Source of the DNA: Clostridium sp. UBA4548 | Lineage (GTDB): Bacteria > Bacillota > Clostridia > Clostridiales > Clostridiaceae | Direction: 5' to 3' | Assembly: GCF_002387895.1 (NCBI RefSeq) | Contig: NZ_DGLI01000001.1 | Coordinates: forward strand, 135,705 to 199,704 | Length of the DNA stretch: 64,000 bases | In this document: in pieces, positions 51,912 through 61,149 of the stretch | How the letters are laid out: each line of letters opens with the position of its first letter | Position numbering within the stretch: position 1 is the first letter of the stretch | Notes under the pieces: model-generated | Told to the model about the DNA's origin: nothing | What the model saw: the letters and a program-made list of their open reading frames with translations, nothing else | Database searches by the model: none | Program-made: the position numbers and the translations under genes

Positions 51912-52898
51912 TTAGTTTAAGTATTTATTTATATCATCAAGTGTTAATGCTGGTTGTAAAGCTATATTTATTCCATTAGCTATAATCCTAGATACAGATT
52001 CTATAACTTTATCAATATCCTTTGGGGTAACCACTAAGCTGCCTAAATCAGGATCTAATACCTCTTGGATTAGTCTCTGCTTTTCATTTCTATCCAGCTC
52101 TCTTAACATTTTATAGAATGGTCCTCCTGTGGTTGCTTGCTGTGAAAGTTCATCTATAACTAAATCAATAGTATCATTAGCTAAGGTACCTGCATCAACC
52201 ACTGTGGGAATCCCTATGGCAAGAACTGGTATACCTAAGGTTTTTTCACTTAATTCCATTCTTTTATTTCCAATCCCTGCTCCTGGTGAAATTCCTGTGT
52301 TACCAATTTGAATAGTTCTGTTAACTCTTTGAGTTTTTCTTGAAGCTAGGGCATCTATACAAATTACTAAATTAGGTTTAATTTTTTCAACTATACCTCT
52401 TATGATTTCTCCTGTTTCCATGCCTGTAATTCCTAGAACTCCTGGTGCTATAGCACATACTGGTCTTACACCTTCATCTATGCTATCGGGTACATACTCC
52501 TTTAAATGTCTTGTGACCATTATTTTTGATACAACCTTTGGTCCAACTGCATCTGGAGTAATGTTCCAGTTTCCAAGACCAACCACTAAAGCTGTCATAC
52601 TATCTTGAAGTTTAACTAATGGAGATAACTCCTTTGCAACAGATTTGCTTACTTCATCAATACTTTCTCCATCATAATGTACAAACTCTGGGAATTCTAA
52701 AGTTACATAGGTTCCTTTTGGTTTACCAATAATTCTTTCTCCCTCGTCATTTACTACTTCTACCCTAGAGATTCTCACTTTTCCCTCTGAAAATTCATTG
52801 ACTTTTATTCCTGGCACATCAGTATTATTTTTCTCTGTATAATACTCCCTAGCTTCTAATGCTAAATCTGTTCTTACACTAACAAATTTATCACTCAT
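51912..52898 (-). CDS. gpr: Germination protease GPR
   Basis: This 328-residue aspartic-type endopeptidase (family A25) degrades small acid-soluble spore proteins at germination. Visible motifs are R-T-D-L-A-L-E-A near 9, V-V-G-L-G-N-W-N-I-T-P-D near 106, P-G-V-L-G-I-T-G-M-E-T near 152 and the I-C-I-D-A-L-A-S-R segment near 179. The ~15-residue propeptide that is removed on activation ends near the first motif. It precedes spoIIP and is expected to be expressed in the forespore. Confidence 0.97.
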   Translation of the reverse strand: MSDKFVSVRTDLALEAREYYTEKNNTDVPGIKVNEFSEGKVRISRVEVVNDEGERIIGKPKGTYVTLEFPEFVHYDGESIDEVSKSVAKELSPLVKLQDSMTALVVGLGNWNITPDAVGPKVVSKIMVTRHLKEYVPDSIDEGVRPVCAIAPGVLGITGMETGEIIRGIVEKIKPNLVICIDALASRKTQRVNRTIQIGNTGISPGAGIGNKRMELSEKTLGIPVLAIGIPTVVDAGTLANDTIDLVIDELSQQATTGGPFYKMLRELDRNEKQRLIQEVLDPDLGSLVVTPKDIDKVIESVSRIIANGINIALQPALTLDDINKYLN

Positions 52899-53028
52899 TC
52901 TTTCACCTCATTCAAAAATTCATAATTTTGTATTTATGTTTACCAAATTGCTCTATTACTATTCTTTGCTTATCCATAGCAAAAGCCATTGATAATTAAA
53001 AAGTATCCTATATTCATAAGTCTTAACT

Positions 53029-53214
53029 ATTAAATAATGGACAAATTCATTTTGTAGAGCTGCTTTGGAGGCTGGTTTAAACTAGACAAAGATATTTTGT
53101 GAACAAACTGCGTTTGTTACACCAAAGCAGTTTACCTAAGCTCAAGAGTGCAAGACTGCTCAGCAGCCCCCTAATGAAGATTGCAGACTTGAAGCTTCCA
53201 AAATCTTATTAAAG
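53029..53214 (+). repeat. Dispersed intergenic repeat, family 3
   Basis: This 186-bp copy begins TTAAATAATGGACAAATTC and carries CAGTTTACCTAAGCTCAAG, CTCAGCAGC, GCAGACTTGAAGCTTCC and ATTAAAG. These blocks match the inverted copy at 23379-23528. It includes an inner hairpin, AACAAACTGCGTTTGTT. It occupies the middle of the 604-bp gap between gpr and rpsT. Confidence 0.65.
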
Positions 53215-53392
53215 TTGTATGTTTAATTATAAATCTTAGTATTTTTCTAGAATTTAAAAATATAAATTGGTAATATATTTTTAAAGGTATAATTCTATAG
53301 CTTTTAGTCAAATACTTATTAATAAAGCCTTCATCATTGCTCACAGCTACAGTTTTAAAAAAACTAGGTTTAATTTATATGTAAAAATCTAC

Positions 53393-53421
53393 TTGAAGTG
53401 GCTAAGAAATAATGTTATAAT
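53393..53421 (+). promoter_or_regulatory. Promoter of rpsT
   Basis: TTGAAG (53393-53398), a 17-bp spacer and a perfect TATAAT (53416-53421). The leader to the rpsT ATG is about 75 nt. Confidence 0.75.
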
Positions 53422-53502
53422 AGCTTTTGTTATGTAGAACTCATACGCAGACTTCCCCAAAGCTGCTGTGACGTGATAAAAATACAAGGGGGTGAATTGA
53501 TA

Positions 53503-53769
53503 ATGGCAAACATTAAATCAGCTAAAAAAAGAATTAAAGTTACTCAAGCTAAAACTATGAGAAATACAATGTTAAAATCTGCTTTAAAAACAAAGATAAA
53601 GAAGTATGAAGCTGCTATAGCAAGCCAAAACCTTGAACTTGCTAACGAAAGCTTTAAAGTTGTAGTTAAAGCTTTAGATATGGCTGCATCAAAAGGAATA
53701 ATACATAAAAATAAAGCAGCTAGAAAAAAATCTAGATTAGCAACTAAATTAAACAGCTTATCAGCTTAA
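53503..53769 (+). CDS. rpsT: 30S ribosomal protein S20
   Basis: This 88-residue basic helical protein starts M-A-N-I-K-S-A-K-K-R-I-K-V and has A-A-S-K-G-I-I-H-K-N-K-A-A-R-K-K-S-R-L near residue 66, as all S20 proteins do. The ATG at 53503 follows AAGGGGGTG; codons upstream of it are leader. S20 binds 16S rRNA early in assembly. It is a single gene convergent with holA and ends at a strong terminator. Confidence 0.97.
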   Translation: MANIKSAKKRIKVTQAKTMRNTMLKSALKTKIKKYEAAIASQNLELANESFKVVVKALDMAASKGIIHKNKAARKKSRLATKLNSLSA

Positions 53770-53775
53770 TAAATA

Positions 53776-53805
53776 AACCGGTGAAATTTCACCGGTTATT
53801 TATTT
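53776..53805 (+). terminator. Terminator of rpsT
   Basis: A perfect 11-bp stem AACCGGTGAAA/TTTCACCGGTT followed by a T-rich run. Confidence 0.9.
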
Positions 53806-53917
53806 TATTCGTTTTATTTGCTTTTCCATGTATATAATTATTCTATTTGAAGAAATTATTGACAAGTAAATTTGTCCATGGCATTTTAAGCCAAGGACTA
53901 ATCATTAATAATTTGTT

Positions 53918-54964
53918 TTATTTATTTATCATACTATTTATTATAAGCATTTCTAAAGCTGTTTTATCATCTATTGAAGTAGATTTAATTAAGCTTTCCA
54001 CTTCTACACAAAGCTTTAAATTCTTTCTTAAAGCTTCCAGCGTAAATTTTTGGCTCTGTTTAACCATTTTCTCCGCAATAAAAGGATGAAGTTTTAAGTT
54101 TTTAGCCAGCACTTCATGTCCCTTTCCACCTTCATTTCCAACTCTCAGAGCTAATAGCAACTTAAATTGTCTCTCAATCATATATAAAATTATTGAAGGT
54201 TTGTCACCCTTATAAATTAATTCATTTAGAATGTCTATTGATTTTTTTATATTTCTTTGAGATAAGTAATCTACTAGATTAAATATGTCATTTTCACTTT
54301 TAGGAGGCATTAGGGTAATAATATCTTCTCTAGCTATATCTCTTCCTTCTGTATAACAAATAAGCTTATCTATTTCATTACTTACAATATTCATATTGTT
54401 ATCTATTATGCTGCAAAAAAAACTCAATTCTGCTTTGTCAATTTTCTTGCCCCTACTTTGAAATATTTCCTTTACTTTATTCTGAAGAGATGCACCTTTT
54501 AGCTTATCTACTTTTACTACAGTAGCTTTTCCTTCTAGTTTTTTTACTTTTCCACTTACCTTGTCTCTCTCACTTTCAAATATATAATACATGATAAGTA
54601 CAGTATAAGTGGGTAGTGTTGTAATATACTTAGATAATTCATTAAAGTCCATGGCTTTTCCATCACCTGAACCCTTTACATTCCCATCCTCTAAAAACTT
54701 AGCTCTGTATACTTCTACAATCTTCTTGTCTGACATAAAAGGTAAGGTTTCACAAGAGTTTAAAAGCAAATCATTATTTACCTTAGCTCCATCATACCTT
54801 ACATAATTTAACTCCTTAAAAGAAGGGTCTATTAATTTACTTACCATATTATCTATGGATTCCCTTATAAGATTTTCGTCTGTTCCACAAAAAATATAAC
54901 AATTATCTATCTTATTGCCTTTTAAATTCTTCTCAAAATCTGATAGCTGAATCAACTTCAACAC
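53918..54964 (-). CDS. holA: DNA polymerase III delta subunit
   Basis: This is a 348-residue clamp-loader subunit. The N-terminal part has I-D-N-C-Y-I-F-C-G-T-D-E-N-L near 20 (usual Y-x-x-x-G-x-D/E). The F-x-L-V-D-Y-L motif near 215 and the I-E-R-Q-F-K-L-L-L segment near 262 match HolA. It opens the beta clamp as part of the clamp loader. The start is TTG 54964, or the TTG two codons later, behind GGGAGG. It follows comEC, the usual comEC-holA-rpsT order. Confidence 0.92.
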   Translation of the reverse strand: MLKLIQLSDFEKNLKGNKIDNCYIFCGTDENLIRESIDNMVSKLIDPSFKELNYVRYDGAKVNNDLLLNSCETLPFMSDKKIVEVYRAKFLEDGNVKGSGDGKAMDFNELSKYITTLPTYTVLIMYYIFESERDKVSGKVKKLEGKATVVKVDKLKGASLQNKVKEIFQSRGKKIDKAELSFFCSIIDNNMNIVSNEIDKLICYTEGRDIAREDIITLMPPKSENDIFNLVDYLSQRNIKKSIDILNELIYKGDKPSIILYMIERQFKLLLALRVGNEGGKGHEVLAKNLKLHPFIAEKMVKQSQKFTLEALRKNLKLCVEVESLIKSTSIDDKTALEMLIINSMINK

Positions 54965-55008
54965 CCTCCCCCTAATAAAAAAATCCTCAACTTTTCCTTT
55001 AATTATTT

Positions 55009-56865
55009 CTAATGTATGTAGGTTTCAAAAGCTTTTCCATTAATTATTTTGAAACTTTTGAAATATCGACCCTTAGGATTCAATTCTTTATCTTTGACAA
55101 CCCTTATTATATCATAAGGCAGGCTATATTCACTATAGAAAGGTTCCTTATCTTCATGTTTTTCCTCATCTTGAAGTTCTGAAATTTCTTCCCTCCTCAT
55201 TACTTCCATGTCCTTACTTTCTTTAACTAAGTCTTCTTCAATTTTTTCTTCTTTATTGCAAACCATAAAACTAACATAATGATTTTTATTAAACATCTTT
55301 AACACTATATCTTTGTTTTCTTTTATACCCTTTATCTTATATTTATCATCCAGCTGAATTTCAACTTCCTTTTCAAAGTCATCATAAATCTCCTGAACTG
55401 TTATAGGCTCGTAAACTTTGCTTAATTTAACTCTCTGAGGTGAAAGTAAGATTCTCTTATTTTTATAATGAACACTTATAATATTAAATGCACCTCCATT
55501 AATGTAGCTAACCTCTGGAGTAAATTTATACTGATTAACTCCTATTAACACACATAAAGCTATAGGCATATATAGCAAGGCTCTATGCCCCCTCTTTACA
55601 AGCATATAGGTAGGATATAGCATGATTACAGCTAACCCTTCCATATAGCTCAATTTTAAAGGAACAGGTAATATATCTATGAGGAACTTTTGGCTAATGT
55701 TTATTATACTAAAAATAGATACTAACATATTAGTGCAAATATTAAATACGGGTTGAACTTTATGTATAACCAAGGCTATATTTCCAATTATAACAACAAA
55801 AGTGTAAAAAGGAATAATTATTAAGTTTGCTATTAATCCACCTAAACTAAAGGTCTTAAAGATAAATATTATATAGGGCATAGTAAAAAAAGTTGCAGCA
55901 AAAGTTAAACTTATAGACTCATTTAAAAACCTTGGTAATTTATAAAACTTTCTTCTAATAGGTTTATATAATAGATATAAACCTAACATCCCTAAAAAAC
56001 TCAAAGAGTATCCTACATCCAATATATAATATGGTTTAATCAGCAATAAGAGGAAGGCTGCAAAGGAAAGGGCAGAAATGCTATCATGATTCTTTTTTAA
56101 CTTTTTTGAGAGCACTAATGTTACAATCATAATAAAAGCTCTCATGGTAGCAGACTTTGCACCAGTAAAAACCACATATAAAAATAATACTATAATTGAT
56201 AACTTATAACCTAAAATTACGCTTATTGCTCCGTAAATCAATGAAGTATGCAATCCTGACACACTAATTACATGAGAAATTCCCAGTACATTAAAAGCTT
56301 CCATTTCATCATAGGATAAGTAACTGCTATCTCCATAACAAACCCCCATAAGTACAGAGGTATTATACCTACCTAATTTTTCACTGTATTTTTTAAACAA
56401 CTCCCTTTTCAATTTATAGGTATTGCTAATAAAGTCTACATCCATTTCTTCAAAGCCCTTTACTTTAAAATTACCTATAATTCCTCTTCTATAATCAGCT
56501 ATTTCTTCAAAGTCACCTTGCAGAACATATCTTCTTCCTAGCTGAAATTTCTCTTTCGTATCTATCACTTTTATCTTTCTTCCATTAAAATCTCCTATAA
56601 AATAATAACCCTTATCCTCCACAATTCTACTCTGAATAGTATTATCAGGTGCACTAAAGTTAAAATATAAATTAAAAGAAATTATTCCCAGTATAAAATA
56701 GCATAAAATAACATAAGTAACTCTTTTATCTAAGGTTTTAATAAGTACACCCAAAAATAGTAGGCTTAAAATCACAGAAGTTATTATATTATGATAGACA
56801 TAGAGGATACAACTTGCTATCCCCATAAATAATCCACAAAACAAATATACAAACGGTCTGTCCAC
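55009..56865 (-). CDS. comEC: ComEC/Rec2-type competence membrane protein lacking the metallo-beta-lactamase domain
   Basis: This is a 618-residue protein. The N-terminal membrane segments and OB-fold domain (~1-160) are followed by the Competence domain (~165-430) with G-I-S-H-V-I-S-V-S-G-L-H-T-S-L near 195. The remaining ~170 residues are charged and low-complexity (many Glu and Lys) and show no H-x-H-x-D-H metallo-beta-lactamase motif. Full-length ComEC in competent Firmicutes is near 750-800 residues. ComEC forms the inner-membrane channel for DNA uptake. comEA lies about 7 kb upstream at the window edge instead of next to it, with the sel genes, tRNA-Sec and the O-antigen ligase gene between. 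Confidence 0.85.
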   Translation of the reverse strand: MDRPFVYLFCGLFMGIASCILYVYHNIITSVILSLLFLGVLIKTLDKRVTYVILCYFILGIISFNLYFNFSAPDNTIQSRIVEDKGYYFIGDFNGRKIKVIDTKEKFQLGRRYVLQGDFEEIADYRRGIIGNFKVKGFEEMDVDFISNTYKLKRELFKKYSEKLGRYNTSVLMGVCYGDSSYLSYDEMEAFNVLGISHVISVSGLHTSLIYGAISVILGYKLSIIVLFLYVVFTGAKSATMRAFIMIVTLVLSKKLKKNHDSISALSFAAFLLLLIKPYYILDVGYSLSFLGMLGLYLLYKPIRRKFYKLPRFLNESISLTFAATFFTMPYIIFIFKTFSLGGLIANLIIIPFYTFVVIIGNIALVIHKVQPVFNICTNMLVSIFSIINISQKFLIDILPVPLKLSYMEGLAVIMLYPTYMLVKRGHRALLYMPIALCVLIGVNQYKFTPEVSYINGGAFNIISVHYKNKRILLSPQRVKLSKVYEPITVQEIYDDFEKEVEIQLDDKYKIKGIKENKDIVLKMFNKNHYVSFMVCNKEEKIEEDLVKESKDMEVMRREEISELQDEEKHEDKEPFYSEYSLPYDIIRVVKDKELNPKGRYFKSFKIINGKAFETYIH

Positions 56866-57152
56866 TAATATTTCACCTCAGATAAAATATTACCCAAGAA
56901 AATGTATTTTAATCGCTGTTGTAGCAACTTATAAACATTTCCCTATTTTTCTGTATAATATCAATATAAACCTTTAATCTGCTTATGTAGTCAAATATAT
57001 TCAAAATAAAAATAACAGAAATTCTCTTTGATTATTAAAATTTCCTCTATGCTTTTGAGAAAAACATTTTGCTGTAAATGCTGAAGTATTTAAATTGTTT
57101 GCCTCTAAACTTTTAGAACTAAGAATTTTTTCTCTTCACAATAGCTTGTATA
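56866..57152. other. Gene-free stretch between comEC and the O-antigen ligase family gene
   Basis: This is AT-rich DNA with no coding frame or repeat recognised. The hairpin at 57153 bounds it on the right. Confidence 0.4.
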
Positions 57153-57196
57153 ATTAAATAGGAGGTACTGCATTACACAGTTACCTCCTATTTAAT
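57153..57196 (-). terminator. Terminator of the O-antigen ligase family gene
   Basis: ATTAAATAGGAGGTA and TACCTCCTATTTAAT form a perfect stem around a 14-nt loop, overlapping the stop codon at 57188. The T tract is short. The stem contains an AGGAGGT that is not followed by a start codon. Confidence 0.7.
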
Positions 57197-58492
57197 ATTT
57201 TGATTTTTAATTAATTCATTAGATAAGGATCTATACTTTTTAACAAGTGCAGGTGTTTTTATTGAAGATTTGCTATATTGCATAGATAATGTGCTTATTA
57301 TAGCTGAACATCCAATAAACATTATTCCTGTTTGAGGTGCCATCATTGTAAAATCCACAACACCATGTCCTATTATCAACACCTGAATCCCTGCTAGCAT
57401 CGGAGCCATTCTACAATTCTTATGGTAAAGAAGCTTTATACTTTTATACAAATTAAACTTCATATATAGGTAAATAAATAATCCTACGCCTCCAATAGTA
57501 GCAGTAAATGTAAGCCAAATGTTATGTGCATGATATAGTGTTTCATAGTAGTTACCACCTAAATAATCATGCTGAGGACGTAAAAAAGTCATCATCCCCC
57601 ACCCAGTAACTGGTTTATCTTCTATCATTCTTATGGCGCCTAGCCATATACCTAGACGACTATTTACAGATGCATCAACCTCATGGTTTTCTTCACCACT
57701 GTCTACATTTTCTCCACTAGTAACTTGATTATTTGTTTGCTTTTCCATAGTATCATTAAAATCCAAAAGATTTGTTGGTATAATAATTAATGTGGCTGCA
57801 AACAAACAAATTAAAGAAACAGTTAGTATATCTTTTTTATTTTTCTTTAAGAACCAAAATACACCTAACCCACATAATATACCTATATAAGCACCACGCG
57901 AGCCTGTAAGAAATACTGAAATAACAAACAAAATTGTCACTATTGAATAAAATGTTTTCTTTCTTTTTACACTAATATCAGTAAAGTACACTGACAGAAT
58001 AATCATTATTCCAAACCAATTTCCCGCTACATTTGGATTTCCAAAAGTGCTATAAATTCTATTTTCAAATACTTGCTGTGAAGTTAGCTCCAAAATCCAT
58101 CTCCATAGACTAAAGCCCCACCCTAAATATAAAGTTTTCTCAATAAGACCCAATATTGATGAAAATATTGAAATATGCACTAATGTTCTATATATTTTTT
58201 CTACTATGCTTTCACTTGTACAATAATTGTTCAAAAAAACACTAAAGCAAAAATATACTAGAAATGCGAAGGATGCAAAAAATGACATCATATTACGATT
58301 AATAATACCTACTATCATTGACCATATGAATAAAGAAAATAATCCCATATTCCAATAATTCTTATGTAAATTTATTCCTTTAAGTAAAGTTATATACGTT
58401 GCATAAATCATAGGTAAAATTGCGGTATAAGGGGAAATAACTATGAGTAGTATAAAGGCAATTATAATAACCCCCTCCTTTTCATTATTCAT
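57188..58492 (-). CDS. O-antigen ligase / Wzy-family membrane protein
   Basis: This is a 434-residue protein with ten or more membrane segments and a large outside loop (~residues 260-320). The family motif T-G-S-R-G-A-Y-I-G near 195 is present, as are G-W-G-M-M-T-F near 300 and H-A-H-N-I-W-L near 325, the His/Arg residues of the O-antigen polymerase/ligase superfamily. The substrate is a surface polysaccharide or lipid-linked sugar, not known here. No glycosyltransferase genes are nearby, so it is probably an orphan. It lies between comEC and tRNA-Sec. Confidence 0.85.
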   Translation of the reverse strand: MNNEKEGVIIIAFILLIVISPYTAILPMIYATYITLLKGINLHKNYWNMGLFSLFIWSMIVGIINRNMMSFFASFAFLVYFCFSVFLNNYCTSESIVEKIYRTLVHISIFSSILGLIEKTLYLGWGFSLWRWILELTSQQVFENRIYSTFGNPNVAGNWFGIMIILSVYFTDISVKRKKTFYSIVTILFVISVFLTGSRGAYIGILCGLGVFWFLKKNKKDILTVSLICLFAATLIIIPTNLLDFNDTMEKQTNNQVTSGENVDSGEENHEVDASVNSRLGIWLGAIRMIEDKPVTGWGMMTFLRPQHDYLGGNYYETLYHAHNIWLTFTATIGGVGLFIYLYMKFNLYKSIKLLYHKNCRMAPMLAGIQVLIIGHGVVDFTMMAPQTGIMFIGCSAIISTLSMQYSKSSIKTPALVKKYRSLSNELIKNQNIK

Positions 58493-58623
58493 ATCTTCTA
58501 ATAATAAATAAATATTAATAAAACTTCAACAAAAACTTTTACTATTAACATATTGTTTATAAAATAACCTTTAAAGTATGATTATTTATATACATAATTA
58601 ACATATTTATAAAACTTCAAAAC

Positions 58624-58668
58624 AAATGGGCTTGACACTAATCCATATTAGCACAGTCAAACCCATTT
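58624..58668 (-). terminator. Terminator of the tRNA-Sec gene
   Basis: On the minus strand, AAATGGGTTTGAC and GTCAAGCCCATTT pair with an inner CTAATATGGATTAG stem. It lies 15 bp past the tRNA 3' end. Confidence 0.7.
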
Positions 58669-58682
58669 CATATGCTTATATT

Positions 58683-58779
58683 TGGCGGGAGTATGTGAGA
58701 ATCGAACTCACCCGTCGTGGTCTTAGCACGGCAACACAGTTTTGAAGACTGGCAGGCACACCAGCACCTATCTACTCCC
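58683..58779 (-). tRNA. selC: tRNA-Sec (UCA anticodon)
   Basis: This is a 97-nt tRNA including an encoded CCA. The acceptor GGGAGTA pairs with TACTCCC, followed by G-CCA. The D arm is long, and the anticodon loop CTTCAAA carries the UCA anticodon in the stem CAGT/ACTG. The extra arm is very long, and the T loop GTTCGATTC is normal. Length and anticodon identify tRNA-Sec, which reads in-frame UGA with SelB. It lies downstream of selB on the same strand. Confidence 0.97.
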
Positions 58780-59101
58780 ATATGTTTTAAGCACAATATG
58801 TATTTTATTACATAATAGATAAAAAATCAAGTATTATTTTTTTAAATACTATGTTTTTATACAAAATTTGACTATATTTGACTCATATTTTATAGATTGT
58901 AAAATTGTTTTTATATTAACTTTTAGCTGTAATAAAATTCTTCATATATAAGTTATACTTTTTTCTTGAAATTACGCTGCATTTATATTATATCAAGTCT
59001 TTAACTAAATATCTTGCTAATTTCTTAGTTTTTTCTTAATTATATCTTTTAGCTAAATTATATCTACATTTTATAATTTATGTTCCCACTATTAAGTTCA
59101 T
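58780..59101. other. Gene-free stretch between tRNA-Sec and selB
   Basis: This is AT-rich DNA that should contain the tRNA-Sec promoter, but no clear pair of boxes is identified. No gene is seen. Confidence 0.4.
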
Positions 59102-59142
59102 AATAGGATTATGGCAGAAGAATAGAAACTTCTACCATATCC
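59102..59142 (-). terminator. Hairpin downstream of selB
   Basis: TAGGATTATGGCAGAAG and CTTCTACCATATCCTA pair imperfectly around a short loop. The T tract is weak, so it is a possible terminator. Confidence 0.55.
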
Positions 59143-59166
59143 TACTATAAAGTTAACAATTTTAAT

Positions 59167-61074
59167 TTAAAACAATACTCTGTCGTTCTCTATACGTTTA
59201 GTAAATTTAATACTATCTAAATGCTCTAATATAGCTACAGCATACTTTCTATTTGTATTTAAAAGTTCTCTAGCGGAGCCCGCTGCTATGCTACCATTAT
59301 CTATAATATACTTTTTAATCAATTCCTTACCACTATTATAATCTTCATTAAGCAAAGTACATTCCTCATTAAGTCTTATTATTATACTTTGATCTATCAA
59401 TGAATCATAAACCATTTTGAAACCAGCTTTATCCTTTTGTTTAGCAACCATATCTGTATATTTAGGAGGAGAAAATTTCAAGTTTTTAAACTCCTTAATT
59501 ATCTCTTCCTTCATTTTCTCCTGCTCTTTAGTAAACTTAATCTTAAATTCATAATTAGCTATAAACTTCTCGCTAAGATTTATCCTTTTTCGTTGAACTA
59601 AAATATTTAAAATTTCATCATATATCTTTTGCTTAATATTCTTTCCAAAAATTTTTGTTTTAATCTCTTCTTTCGACATCCCAAATTTTAAAGGATTTTT
59701 CTTATGGAATTCCTCTAGTAATACTTCTAATTCAGCAGTTCTATCTTTTAAATATTTATTATGAATAAATATAGAGTTATCTAATACTTGTACTTGTACT
59801 ATTTTCCTATCTTCAACTAAGAGTTGAAGATTTTCTTCAATATCCTCCATATTTTTTCCTAAGTTTTTTAGAATCTGCTCCTTATCAGGATACTGATTGC
59901 TTAAATTTTTCACAGTGTTTTCTAATATATTTTCACTTTTCCCACTTTCTTTAATCTTTAATTCTTCCAAATGCTCTGAATCAAACCTTCTGGCCTTTTT
60001 AGCCACTGGCTCTATAATTGTTCCACCAGCAATAGTAAACATTGGAGAGTAATTTCTTATTACATATCTATCATTTCTTTGAGCAGTAATAGGTTTTTCT
60101 AATCTTAATTGAACATAAGCATTTTCACCTGGTTTGATTTCTTCTGTATCTAATATTACTACCCTGCATAAGATCTCTTCTGTTCCGTGATAAAGTCTTA
60201 CTCTTTGTCTATTTTCCAGAGGCTTTTCCATGGTCTTTAAATAGTATAGATTGCAATCAACAGTATAGGATGGTTCCATTATTCCTTCTCTAGCTAATAC
60301 ATCTCCTCTTTTCACTTCTGATAGCTTTGTATTAGCTAAATTTATTGCACATCTTTGACCCGCCTCCCCAAATTCTGAGGACACTCCATGAATTCTTATT
60401 CCTCTAACTTTAGAAAGTGTTTTTGATGGATATACTTCTATATTATCTCCCACATTTACTCTTCCGCTTATAATAGTACCTGTAACTACAGTACCAAATC
60501 CACTTATACTAAAAGCTCTATCTACCGGAAGTCTAAAATGTCCCTCTGTATCCTTAGGTTCTATTTCTTCAGTAATTTTATCTATATCTCTTATGAGTTC
60601 TTCGAAACCTTGTTTATTTTTTGAAGATACCGCATGTATAGGAGCATTTTGAAGAAAAGTTCCTTTAAACTCTTCTTTAATATCTTCTGTAATCATTTCT
60701 ATCCAATCACTATCTACCAAATCTGCCTTAGTTAAAACCACTATACCTTTTTTAATGTTTAATAATTGTAAGATTTCAAAGTGCTCTCTTGTTTGAGGCA
60801 TAATTCCTTCATCTGCTGCTATAACCAACAAAACTACATCTATGCTACTAATACCAGCAAGCATATTTTTAACGAATTTTTCATGGCCTGGAACATCAAT
60901 AATTCCTGCTCTTCTTCCCGATGGAAGATCGAAATAAGTAAAACCTAAATTAATAGATATTCCTCTATCTTGCTCTTCTTTTAAAGTATCTGTTTCGCGG
61001 CCTGTTAAAGCTTTAATTAATGTAGTTTTTCCATGATCTATATGTCCAGCTGTTCCTATAATTATATGCTTCAT
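59167..61074 (-). CDS. selB: Selenocysteine-specific elongation factor SelB
   Basis: The protein is 635 residues from ATG 61074, which lies ten bases after AAGGGGTG; the TTG at 61095 overlaps that site. The GTPase domain has G-T-A-G-H-I-D-H-G-K-T-T near 6, D-V-P-G-H-E-K near 57 and T-K-A-D-L near 112. EF-Tu-like domains 2 and 3 follow (~170-340), then C-terminal winged helices (~390-630) that bind the SECIS hairpin. SelB delivers Sec-tRNA to UGA codons. It belongs to the selD-selA-selB series. Confidence 0.97.
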   Translation of the reverse strand: MKHIIIGTAGHIDHGKTTLIKALTGRETDTLKEEQDRGISINLGFTYFDLPSGRRAGIIDVPGHEKFVKNMLAGISSIDVVLLVIAADEGIMPQTREHFEILQLLNIKKGIVVLTKADLVDSDWIEMITEDIKEEFKGTFLQNAPIHAVSSKNKQGFEELIRDIDKITEEIEPKDTEGHFRLPVDRAFSISGFGTVVTGTIISGRVNVGDNIEVYPSKTLSKVRGIRIHGVSSEFGEAGQRCAINLANTKLSEVKRGDVLAREGIMEPSYTVDCNLYYLKTMEKPLENRQRVRLYHGTEEILCRVVILDTEEIKPGENAYVQLRLEKPITAQRNDRYVIRNYSPMFTIAGGTIIEPVAKKARRFDSEHLEELKIKESGKSENILENTVKNLSNQYPDKEQILKNLGKNMEDIEENLQLLVEDRKIVQVQVLDNSIFIHNKYLKDRTAELEVLLEEFHKKNPLKFGMSKEEIKTKIFGKNIKQKIYDEILNILVQRKRINLSEKFIANYEFKIKFTKEQEKMKEEIIKEFKNLKFSPPKYTDMVAKQKDKAGFKMVYDSLIDQSIIIRLNEECTLLNEDYNSGKELIKKYIIDNGSIAAGSARELLNTNRKYAVAILEHLDSIKFTKRIENDRVLF

Positions 61075-61149
61075 ATAGTGCTTACACCCCTTCAATTATA
61101 GTTTACAAGCCATAGTAATTCCATGGCTATTTATGAGAAACCTAAAAAT

